Below are positions 1-5,187 of a stretch of DNA of 7,117 nucleotides, one piece after another. This stretch comes from Rickettsiaceae bacterium. Lineage in GTDB: Bacteria; Pseudomonadota; Alphaproteobacteria; Rickettsiales; Rickettsiaceae. The notes below the pieces were generated by a model. That model did not search any database. It saw only the letters and a program-made list of their open reading frames with translations, and was not told the DNA's origin. Each line of letters starts with the position of its first letter. Position 1 is the stretch's first letter. Both the position numbers and the translations under genes were made by a program. The stretch is taken from positions 1 to 7,117 of the forward strand of contig JAIOYM010000055.1 in assembly GCA_021741085.1 (NCBI GenBank), given 5' to 3'.

Positions 1-235
1 CTACCCCCCTAATTCCACCATCTCTTATTAGCAAATTGGAACCAGCGCCTATATATGTTATAGGATAATTAGCAGGTAAAATTTTGAAGAACTCTATTAA
101 CTCTTCTAAATTTCGGGGTTTAAAGAAAATATCAGCAATTCCTCCAACGCCAAGTCTTGTAAGTTTCTTTAGAGGAAAATTATAATTTACAGATATATTC
201 TTGTTTGCAAAAATAGATTGTAACAACCCGTCCAT
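1..235 (-). CDS. murB: UDP-N-acetylenolpyruvoylglucosamine reductase MurB (N-terminal part, cut by window edge)
   Basis: Reading the minus strand from an ATG at 235 gives 78 residues running off the left end of the window. Seen: TRLGVGG near residues 26-32, followed by ADIFFKP, and YIGAGSNLLIRDGG near residues 61-74. These match the start of the FAD-binding domain of MurB, whose family signature is T-W-F-x-V-G-G then x-F-x-P, and later G-x-G-S-N-L-L-x-x-D-G-G. MurB reduces UDP-GlcNAc-enolpyruvate to UDP-MurNAc with NADPH in the cytoplasm, the second committed step of peptidoglycan synthesis. An in-frame TAA lies immediately before the ATG, so translation cannot begin further upstream at this frame. 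The Trp-Phe pair usual after the Thr is Arg-Leu here, a mild divergence. No good Shine-Dalgarno sequence precedes the start. In Rickettsia murB normally follows murC; here it begins its own transcription unit, divergent from the foldase gene. The identity is secure, the rest of the gene is unseen. Confidence 0.9.
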   Translation of the reverse strand, partial: MDGLLQSIFANKNISVNYNFPLKKLTRLGVGGIADIFFKPRNLEELIEFFKILPANYPITYIGAGSNLLIRDGGIRGV

Positions 236-267
236 TTAATGAGCAATTGTTCTGTTAATTAAAGGTG

Positions 268-276
268 ATCATACCA
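268..276 (-). promoter_or_regulatory. Candidate extended -10 promoter for murB
   Basis: On the minus strand this reads TGGTATGAT: a TATGAT -10 box (5 of 6 to consensus) preceded by the TGn extension, about 33 bp upstream of the murB ATG. The matching -35 region is poor, which is tolerated by extended -10 promoters. It lies in an 11-bp imperfect tandem duplication (271-292, ATACCACCAAA then ATACCACTAAA on the plus strand). This is a motif match only. Confidence 0.3.
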
Positions 277-291
277 CCAAAATACCACTAA

Positions 292-320
292 AGCTAGTAG
301 CTAGTTTTAATTCTAAAACT
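292..320. repeat. Short tandem 7-mer and adjoining AT-rich hairpin in the murB/foldase gap
   Basis: AGCTAGT occurs twice in a row at 292-305. It overlaps a perfect 7-bp inverted repeat, AGTTTTA at 303-309 and TAAAACT at 314-320, with a 4-base loop. No gene ends nearby that would need a terminator, and there is no strong T-run, so a function is not evident. Besides this and the two candidate promoters, the 289-bp divergent gap 236-524 shows no coding potential that I can see. Confidence 0.3.
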
Positions 321-402
321 TTGTGTTCGTGGAAATTATTTTTAATAAGTCAATGATTTGAAGACCTAAGCATGCTGAATTGTTATGTTTTTGTAAAAAT
401 CC

Positions 403-431
403 TTGCAATTTTGTAAATTACTACCCATAAT
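403..431 (+). promoter_or_regulatory. Candidate sigma-70 promoter for the parvulin foldase gene
   Basis: TTGCAA at 403-408 and CATAAT at 426-431 are separated by exactly 17 bp, matching 4 of 6 and 5 of 6 consensus bases. Transcription would start near 438, leaving a leader of about 87 nt before the ATG at 525. In AT-rich DNA such matches also occur by chance, so support comes mainly from spacing and position. Confidence 0.45.
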
Positions 432-513
432 CTAAGCTAGTGTTAATGTGATTATGCATGATGATATTTCAAGCTCAAACTCACAATTAAAATATGCAAT
501 TAAATTGATAAAC

Positions 514-518
514 AAGGA
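514..518 (+). promoter_or_regulatory. Shine-Dalgarno site deciding the foldase start
   Basis: AAGGA ends 6 nt before the ATG at 525. It is the clearest ribosome-binding site in the window; most other genes here have none. It favours ATG 525 over the TTG at 519. Confidence 0.6.
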
Positions 519-524
519 TTGATT

Positions 525-1406
525 ATGAGAAATTTTTTTAGTTTTGTTACTTTAACTTTTTTATTGGTAAATACTTCGGGATGCGCCAAAGATAATAGTA
601 CAGTTGCCGGTGAATCAACTCCAGCAGTTGCTAGCAGCTCAGCTGACCAAGTAATGGCTACAGTTAACGGCAAACAGATAAAAGAGTCGGAATTCAAGGC
701 TGCCATGTTTCCACCAATGAATCAAGGGAACGAAACATCTGCAAAAGTTGAAGAGTTTTACAATAAAATGTCTAAGGAGGAAAAGCGTAGATATTTAGAT
801 GCTTACATAGACCAACAACTTATTAGACAAGAAGGTGAAAAAAACAAAGTAGAGGATAGTGCAGAATTCAAATCTACTATGTCTCAGGTAAAGGAGAAAG
901 TTATATTCGAAATAATTATGATCGACTATCTGAAAGATAAAATTAAGGAAGAAGATGTAAAAAAATATTATGACGATTATTCAGCAAAAGTTAAGAATAG
1001 CTTTGATCTTAAACTATCTTACATTCTAGTAAAAACAGAAGCAAAAGCCAACGAAATCAAAGATTCTTTGTCTAAAGGACAAAAATTTGCAGATTTAGCT
1101 AAAAAATTCTCTGAAGATAAGTCTTCAAAAGCTAAAGGTGGTGATTTAGGCTTTTTAAGTATTGAGACTATGGCAAGATTGGGTTTAGTTGAAGGTGTGT
1201 ATAATCTAAAGAAAGGTGAGGTATCAAATCCTATTAGCACTGAGGCTGGTTGGAGTATAGTTAAGGTGGAAGACAAAAGAACAACCAAAATTCCTTCTTA
1301 CGAACAAGCCAAAGATGAAATTCAGCGTATGTTGATTCAACAATTACAGATGCAATATCTACAGAATTTAAGATCAAATGCAAAAATAGAAATAAAATTA
1401 GATTAA
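525..1406 (+). CDS. plp: Parvulin-like peptidyl-prolyl isomerase/chaperone, probable lipoprotein (SurA/PrsA/Plp type)
   Basis: A 293-residue exported protein. The ATG at 525 is chosen because AAGGA at 514-518 sits 6 nt before it; a TTG at 519 would add only two residues and leaves no spacer. Residues 1-19 form a signal peptide ending in T-S-G-C, so Cys20 may be lipidated, although Thr at -3 is less common than Leu. A Ser/Thr/Ala-rich linker runs to about residue 42, followed by a helical SurA-like chaperone part (about 42-140) and a parvulin (rotamase) domain at about 160-251. The domain shows SYILVK, KFADLAKKFSEDKSS, GGDLGF at 205-210 and GWSIVKV at 242-248. Where active parvulins have His in the first strand and in G-W-H-I-I-K-V, this protein has Tyr166 and Ser244. 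By family, such proteins help outer-membrane and secreted proteins fold in the periplasm; Rickettsia Plp is similar in layout. I infer a mainly chaperone role. It appears monocistronic. Confidence 0.85.
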   Translation: MRNFFSFVTLTFLLVNTSGCAKDNSTVAGESTPAVASSSADQVMATVNGKQIKESEFKAAMFPPMNQGNETSAKVEEFYNKMSKEEKRRYLDAYIDQQLIRQEGEKNKVEDSAEFKSTMSQVKEKVIFEIIMIDYLKDKIKEEDVKKYYDDYSAKVKNSFDLKLSYILVKTEAKANEIKDSLSKGQKFADLAKKFSEDKSSKAKGGDLGFLSIETMARLGLVEGVYNLKKGEVSNPISTEAGWSIVKVEDKRTTKIPSYEQAKDEIQRMLIQQLQMQYLQNLRSNAKIEIKLD

Positions 1407-1468
1407 TTCTATAACGACATCAATGACTTAATAACTAATCCTCAAACCCCTTCTTTTCTAGATTAAAC

Positions 1469-1509
1469 ATTATATAGAAGTTTTGACTTGATCCTAACTT
1501 CTATATGAT
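1469..1509. repeat. 14-bp AT-rich inverted repeat downstream of the foldase gene
   Basis: Arms 1469-1482 and 1496-1509 pair over 14 bp (core ATATAGAAGTT against AACTTCTATAT, with one G-T pair near the base) around a 13-base loop. It begins 63 bp after the foldase stop. There is no T-run directly after either arm, so it is a poor classical intrinsic terminator, yet its position fits transcript 3'-end formation or stabilisation. It also overlaps the -35/-10-like sequence for the next gene, so an operator role is possible. The remainder of 1407-1562 shows nothing else. Confidence 0.4.
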
Positions 1510-1512
1510 ATT
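1483..1512 (+). promoter_or_regulatory. Weak candidate promoter for the repeat membrane protein gene
   Basis: TTGACT at 1483-1488 (5 of 6) lies 18 bp before GATATT at 1507-1512 (4 of 6). The -35 element falls in the loop of the inverted repeat and the -10 overlaps its right arm. A transcript would start near 1519, about 44 nt before the ATG at 1563. Motif match only. Confidence 0.25.
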
Positions 1513-1562
1513 ATTCATTTCTATACAGATAACTACAATCTTAATTCGCCCTAATTTAAAAT

Positions 1563-2831
1563 ATGCATACATCTTTTTTATTTGGAATGTTAGGCGCAAT
1601 GTCAACATTTCTTGCTTTTTCTACTATAGCAGCAATCTTAGCTTTTAAGTCATATAAACCATCTTTTTTAAGATTTGTTGATTTTGGTATACTAGCAACA
1701 ATTTTAACATTTTTTGCTTTTGGCGGGCCAGCCGTAAACTCAACATTTTTTGCTTTTGCTACGCTATCCTCAATCTTAGCTTTGAAATCGAATCAATCGT
1801 CTTTTGTTAATTTTGTTGCTTCTGGCATACTAGTGTTAATTGCAACATTTTTAATATTTTTAACATTTATTGGTTTTGGTAAACTAGTCGCAATTTCAAT
1901 ATTTATTGTTTTTGGCATTCTGGCTACAATCTTAGCTTTCAAGTTGAATAAATGGTCTTTTTTGACATTTATTGTTTTTGGTATGCTAGCCGGTATGTTA
2001 GCAGAACTTGTAATATTTGCTAGTTTTTTTGCTGAGATAGTGCAAAGGTCAGCTTTTAAATCAACTGAACTGTCTTTTATATATGTACGAATAAGTTTAT
2101 TATTGTTTATTACTGCTACAGTATTTTTAACCCTAATTCTTAGGTTAAAAAACTGCTCTTTTTTAACATTTATTTTAACATTTGTTGCTTTTGATACGCT
2201 AGCCGTAATTTTAGCTTTCAAGTTGTTAGTTGATAAGTTATATCAATGGACTTTTTTAACCAGTGTTGCTTTTGGCTCTCTAGTAGCACCTTTTGCTTTC
2301 AAGTCAAATAAATGGGTGTTAAATAAAGTTAATCTTATTGAATCTACTAAAGCCCGCTTACTTAGTAAAATCTTCTATATATTACTTTTACTATCGTCCC
2401 AAGAAATAATTATGCACGATGCTTCATTTACTTTAGTTCCCCTTCCGGCTTCAGCTTTAGAGTTTTTGAAAAATCAATTTGTTATGCATTTCACCTCTGA
2501 TAATTATGTTCAATTCCAGTTAACGAATATACCCTTCATAGAAGATTTTTCTTTGATGGCATATTGGATTTCGATTATCTCTATAGGCATTCTATTTGCA
2601 TTTATTCAGATATGGTTTTATTTATTGCTGTTATCCTCAATTCTTGCTTTAAAAAATATAACTGCTCGTTGTGTTGTTAGTTTACTATTAGCATTAGTCT
2701 TTTTGCAGAAGATAAGTTTCGGCAGTGTGTTTGCATTATTTCTGCTCTCTTTTATAGTTATTAGTATTTATTTAAGCAAGCCATACCAAACTTCTCTGAA
2801 AAAAGCATCTTCAGAAAAAAATCTATTTTAA
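1563..2831 (+). CDS. Unrecognised repeat-built multi-spanning membrane protein
   Basis: I do not recognise this 422-residue protein. It is extremely rich in Phe, Leu, Ile and Ala. Residues 1-250 consist of degenerate repeats of about 22-23 residues with the pattern T-F-x-A-F-G-x-L-A-x-I-L-A-F-K-S-N-K-W-S-F-L; ILAFK-like cores occur at residues 25, 71, 123, 216 and 243. Each repeat is about one hydrophobic helix ending in a Lys-containing turn. Residues 251-330 are less hydrophobic and not repetitive, and residues 331-403 hold two or three further strong membrane segments (for example 332-362, 370-383, 386-403), followed by a Lys/Ser-rich tail. About ten or eleven membrane segments are likely. 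The plus frame is chosen because it stays open across 422 codons, including the non-repeat part, whereas the antisense frame has several stops. The ATG at 1563 has no ribosome-binding site; Met9 (1587) and Met13 (1599) are alternative starts. Expression is unproven. Confidence 0.6.
   Translation: MHTSFLFGMLGAMSTFLAFSTIAAILAFKSYKPSFLRFVDFGILATILTFFAFGGPAVNSTFFAFATLSSILALKSNQSSFVNFVASGILVLIATFLIFLTFIGFGKLVAISIFIVFGILATILAFKLNKWSFLTFIVFGMLAGMLAELVIFASFFAEIVQRSAFKSTELSFIYVRISLLLFITATVFLTLILRLKNCSFLTFILTFVAFDTLAVILAFKLLVDKLYQWTFLTSVAFGSLVAPFAFKSNKWVLNKVNLIESTKARLLSKIFYILLLLSSQEIIMHDASFTLVPLPASALEFLKNQFVMHFTSDNYVQFQLTNIPFIEDFSLMAYWISIISIGILFAFIQIWFYLLLLSSILALKNITARCVVSLLLALVFLQKISFGSVFALFLLSFIVISIYLSKPYQTSLKKASSEKNLF
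1605..2303 (+). repeat. Degenerate in-frame DNA repeats within the membrane protein gene
   Basis: ACATTTnTTGnTTTTG-like blocks begin at 1605, 1707, 1743, 1863, 1965 and 2178 (the first copy departs at its last base). The spacings are 102, 36, 120, 102 and 213 bp, all multiples of three. A second block, ATCTTAGCTTTnAA-like, begins at 1635, 1773, 1929, 2208 and 2289, spaced 138, 156, 279 and 81 bp, again multiples of three. The two blocks alternate with an AATAAATGGTCTTTT-like piece. Retention of frame through many insertions and deletions argues that the stretch evolved as coding sequence by internal duplication and decay. Confidence 0.7.
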
Positions 2832-2834
2832 CTA

Positions 2835-2987
2835 TTAGAGATTTGCTGCTGTATTAACATCGTCGGAATGCCTATCAGTTATATAGTTTTGCACGTCACG
2901 CTCTTTGCTCATGCCAAAGTGCGCATGAGATTTTTCTGCTTTACTGCTAGGGGGCACTTCTTTTATATCGTCATTAATTGAACAATG
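2835..2987 (-). pseudogene. Short coding-like remnant or small ORF, function unknown
   Basis: The minus strand is open from just after a TAG at 2988-2990 to a TAA at 2835-2837. Conceptually it encodes about 50 hydrophilic residues, including EVPPSSKAEKSHAHFGMSK and then ERDVQNYITDRHSDDVNT. Possible starts are GTG at 2957 (40 residues) or ATG at 2912 (25 residues), neither with a ribosome-binding site. The peptide is strongly charged and the stretch is richer in G and C than its surroundings, both unusual for random intergenic DNA here, so I read it as the C-terminal remnant of a lost gene or possibly a genuine small protein. It ends only 4 bp from the stop of the convergent membrane protein gene. 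I recognise no family. Confidence 0.35.
2899..2935 (+). terminator. GC-rich hairpin followed by a T-run, possible terminator of the membrane protein gene
   Basis: CGCTCTTTG at 2899-2907 pairs with CAAAGTGCG at 2915-2923 (8 of 9 pairs, 7-base loop). A second, overlapping stem pairs CTCATGC at 2908-2914 with GCATGAG at 2923-2929 (7 perfect pairs, 8-base loop). The stems use the same bases, so only one can form at a time. TTTTT follows at 2931-2935, one base after the second stem. The site is about 70 bp after the stop at 2831. It overlaps the minus-strand remnant, so it might instead be a property of that sequence. Confidence 0.35.
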
Positions 2988-3035
2988 CTAACAATAAAAT
3001 CTACACTCAAACTACACAGTAAAACAAGTTTAAAA

Positions 3036-3069
3036 TTGATTATTTACAGCATTTTATATAAAATATAAT
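3036..3069 (+). promoter_or_regulatory. Candidate promoter for the ygfZ unit
   Basis: TTGATT at 3036-3041 lies exactly 17 bp before TAAAAT at 3059-3064 (4 of 6 and 5 of 6). An alternative is TTTACA at 3043-3048 with a perfect TATAAT at 3064-3069, but its 15-bp spacing is short. Either gives a leader of about 35-40 nt before the ATG at 3111. Confidence 0.45.
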
Positions 3070-3110
3070 AACTGAAAATGTGGTTTTTAGATTTGATATT
3101 TTAATAATAT

Positions 3111-3938
3111 ATGCAAAATTGCGAGCTATTAGAACGTGGTGTAATTAATATTTGCGGAGATGATGCAAATAAATTTCTGCAAGGTCTTATTACTAACGAC
3201 ATTAATATATTAAATAGCAGCCCTTGTATATACAGCTTCATGCTTTCACCACAAGGTAAATATCTATTCGATTTTTTTATAATCAAATATAACGCTGGTT
3301 TTTTAATTGATGTAGTTTTAAACCAAAAACAAGCACTATTAAAACAGCTCACTTTATATAAAATGCGTTCCCATATTGAAATTCAAGATTTAACGGATGA
3401 ATTTGCTATAGTTTACTCATCTTCACAACCTGAATCAAATACCATATTATATAAAGATCCAAGATATAATAAATTGGGCTGGAGACAAATTGTTCCTAAA
3501 ACTAATAGCTTTCAAAACACGCTGAAAAATCTGTATATCAAAGATAAATATGATTATGCTATAGTAGATGGAAATTACGATATGTTAGAAGGTAGATCTT
3601 TTCCTATAGAATACGGCGCTGAAGATCTTAATGCTATAAGCTATACAAAAGGCTGTTATATAGGGCAAGAGCTTATTTCGCGCACTAAATATCAAGGGGT
3701 TTTAAGAAAAATAATTATGACAGCAGAGACAAAAAATCCTTTGTCTGAAGATATTAAACCTAGGTCGGAAGTTATGGCTGGTAACAAGAAAATTGGTGAA
3801 TTATGCTCTTTTTGGGAGAATAAATTGATTTTACTTATGCGAAAAGAAGAATATTTAGCCAGTAAGGATGAGCGCATTACCCTGGAAGAAAATATTCTTT
3901 TAGAAAATTTTGCTTTTGCCCCTTGGTCAAAAACTTAA
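3111..3938 (+). CDS. ygfZ: Folate-binding protein YgfZ (GcvT-like, Fe-S cluster maintenance)
   Basis: A 275-residue cytoplasmic protein. The family signature K-G-C-Y-x-G-Q-E is present at residues 180-187 (KGCYIGQE), with Cys182 as the conserved cysteine. Other family landmarks are FLQGLITNDI at 22-31, SPQGK at 46-50 and the PIEYGAEDLNAISYTK stretch leading into the signature. YgfZ is homologous to the T-protein of the glycine cleavage system and to mitochondrial IBA57; it binds tetrahydrofolate and is needed for assembly or repair of certain [4Fe-4S] enzymes, including tRNA-modifying radical-SAM proteins. The length is somewhat shorter than the E. coli protein, with the C-terminal part compact, as is common in alphaproteobacteria. 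The ATG at 3111 has no Shine-Dalgarno sequence but aligns with the expected N-terminus. It is the first gene of a probable unit with the hydrolase that begins about 36 bp downstream. Confidence 0.88.
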   Translation: MQNCELLERGVINICGDDANKFLQGLITNDINILNSSPCIYSFMLSPQGKYLFDFFIIKYNAGFLIDVVLNQKQALLKQLTLYKMRSHIEIQDLTDEFAIVYSSSQPESNTILYKDPRYNKLGWRQIVPKTNSFQNTLKNLYIKDKYDYAIVDGNYDMLEGRSFPIEYGAEDLNAISYTKGCYIGQELISRTKYQGVLRKIIMTAETKNPLSEDIKPRSEVMAGNKKIGELCSFWENKLILLMRKEEYLASKDERITLEENILLENFAFAPWSKT

Positions 3939-3973
3939 ATAACCGTATGAATACATACAAACAAGACAAACAT

Positions 3974-5026
3974 ATGATTAAAAGTCGAATCTCTATACTC
4001 TTAGCAACATTATTTGTAATAATGCTAATTTTTAACAACAGCTATGCTTATTACCAAGGTCCTATAACTGACCATTTTGATGGTAAAGTTTTTTACAATA
4101 AAAATCCTCAATACAGAAATACAAAAAGTTTGTGGGATATTTTTAAATGGAAAATAAACGCCAAAACAAAAACTTGGCCCGATAAGGTTGAAAATAAAAT
4201 ATACGACAAACCACCTAGTATCGTTGATAATGACAAACTTAGGGTGTCATTTGTAGGCCATGCTACAGTACTTATACAAATTGCGGGTTTGAATATCTTA
4301 ACAGATCCTGTATGGTCTAAACGTGCAAGTCCTCTGTCTTGGGTGGGGCCAAAACGTGTTATAGCAGCGGGAGTTAAACTGGAGGACTTACCAAAAATTG
4401 ATATTATTTTGATAAGCCATAATCACTATGACCACCTCGATCTTAAAACTATAAGTACACTATATTATAAAGACAAACCCAGAATTATTGTACCTTTAGG
4501 AAATGATGCTATTATAGAGTCCTATGACAAAAATATCAAATGCGAGGCGTATGATTGGGACGATCAAGTGCAACTAAATGATAAAGTTAAAATTCATATT
4601 GAAGAAGCAGTGCACTGGTCTGCTAGGGGAATATTTGATAGAAACAAAGCCCTTTGGTGTGCTTTTGTTATAGAAACGGATGCCGGTAATGTCTATTTTG
4701 CGGGGGATACCGCTTATGGCGATGGCGAACATTTCCGTCAAGCTAGAAAAAAACATAAAAACTTTCGTTTGGCATTAATACCTATAGGCGCATTTGAACC
4801 AAGATGGTTTATGAAAGATAATCACATGAATCCCCAAGATGCTGTTTTGTCTTTTAAAGATTTAGGGACAGAAAATGCATTAGGTATACATTATGCAACT
4901 TTTCCTTTAGCTGATGAGTCTTATGAAGACCCGGGGCAACAAATCGATGTTTTGCGCAAAACACATGATATTTCTGCAGACAAATTTAGATTAATAGACG
5001 TGGGTCAAAATTGGTTCGTGGATTAA
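3974..5026 (+). CDS. Exported metallo-beta-lactamase-fold hydrolase, NAPE-PLD/RomA type
   Basis: With the ATG at 3974 this is a 350-residue protein. That start is preferred because it begins a typical signal peptide: MIKSR, a hydrophobic stretch at 6-20 and a plausible signal-peptidase site after NSYA (about residue 25). Earlier starts at ATG 3947 or TTG 3923 add a polar extension and, for TTG, overlap ygfZ. Metal ligands are all visible: HNHYDH at 149-154 (H149, H151, D153, H154), H214 in VHWSARG, D245 in AGDTAY and H306 in GIHYATF. The pieces FDRNKALW and IGAFEPRWFM are characteristic of N-acyl-phosphatidylethanolamine phospholipase D and related bacterial proteins (COG2220). By family it is a di-zinc hydrolase, probably acting on phospholipids or lipid amides; the export signal places it in the periplasm or attached to the inner membrane. 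The true substrate cannot be read from sequence. It is probably cotranscribed with ygfZ. Confidence 0.85.
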   Translation: MIKSRISILLATLFVIMLIFNNSYAYYQGPITDHFDGKVFYNKNPQYRNTKSLWDIFKWKINAKTKTWPDKVENKIYDKPPSIVDNDKLRVSFVGHATVLIQIAGLNILTDPVWSKRASPLSWVGPKRVIAAGVKLEDLPKIDIILISHNHYDHLDLKTISTLYYKDKPRIIVPLGNDAIIESYDKNIKCEAYDWDDQVQLNDKVKIHIEEAVHWSARGIFDRNKALWCAFVIETDAGNVYFAGDTAYGDGEHFRQARKKHKNFRLALIPIGAFEPRWFMKDNHMNPQDAVLSFKDLGTENALGIHYATFPLADESYEDPGQQIDVLRKTHDISADKFRLIDVGQNWFVD

Positions 5027-5038
5027 ATGTCAGCAAAG

Positions 5039-5054
5039 ATAATAATAATAATAA
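5039..5054. repeat. Short AAT trinucleotide run
   Basis: About five copies of AAT occur just after the hydrolase gene. Such a run could vary by slippage, but it lies outside coding sequence and upstream of the fabD promoter-like site, so any effect would be minor. Confidence 0.5.
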
Positions 5055-5064
5055 CTAGTCTTTG

Positions 5065-5108
5065 GATAACAAAAGTAACATTGGCGTTTTCGTAATATTT
5101 TTGTTATC
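5065..5108 (+). terminator. Inverted repeat between the hydrolase gene and fabD, possible terminator or operator
   Basis: GATAACAAAA at 5065-5074 pairs perfectly with TTTTGTTATC at 5099-5108, extending three more pairs inward (one G-T) to 13 bp, with an 18-base loop. It begins 38 bp after the hydrolase stop. No T-run follows the right arm, so it is not a textbook intrinsic terminator. The right arm overlaps the fabD -10-like box, leaving an operator role open. Confidence 0.4.
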
Positions 5109-5110
5109 AT
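5081..5110 (+). promoter_or_regulatory. Candidate promoter for fabD-sam
   Basis: TTGGCG at 5081-5086 and TATCAT at 5105-5110 (5 of 6) are 18 bp apart. Transcription would start near 5117, about 70 nt before the fabD ATG. The -35 lies in the loop and the -10 across the right arm of the inverted repeat at 5065-5108. Confidence 0.35.
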
Positions 5111-5187
5111 ACTGTCTAAATAATAATCACTAAAGCTCTACACTAATATACTAGGCCATTAGAGTGATTCACTATTATAAATTTTAT

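Noticed and set aside
303..320. AT-rich hairpin as an intrinsic terminator
   Set aside because: Neither neighbouring gene ends here, both are transcribed away from it, and no strong T-run follows.
236..524. Possible small gene or RNA gene in the divergent gap
   Set aside because: Only very short frames are present (for example seven codons from 239), and no tRNA-like cloverleaf or conserved RNA motif is visible.
1019..1288. An 89-codon antisense frame across the parvulin domain
   Set aside because: Mirror of a well-supported domain with conserved GGDLGF and related motifs on the plus strand.
1605..2303. CRISPR array or insertion-sequence remnant
   Set aside because: Repeat blocks are degenerate, unevenly spaced in multiples of three and lie inside an open frame; there are no uniform repeats with unique spacers and no transposase or terminal inverted repeats.
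3923..3973. A longer hydrolase start at TTG 3923, overlapping ygfZ by 16 nt, or at ATG 3947
   Set aside because: The added residues are polar and would push the signal peptide away from the N-terminus; ATG 3974 gives a normal basic n-region followed directly by the hydrophobic core.
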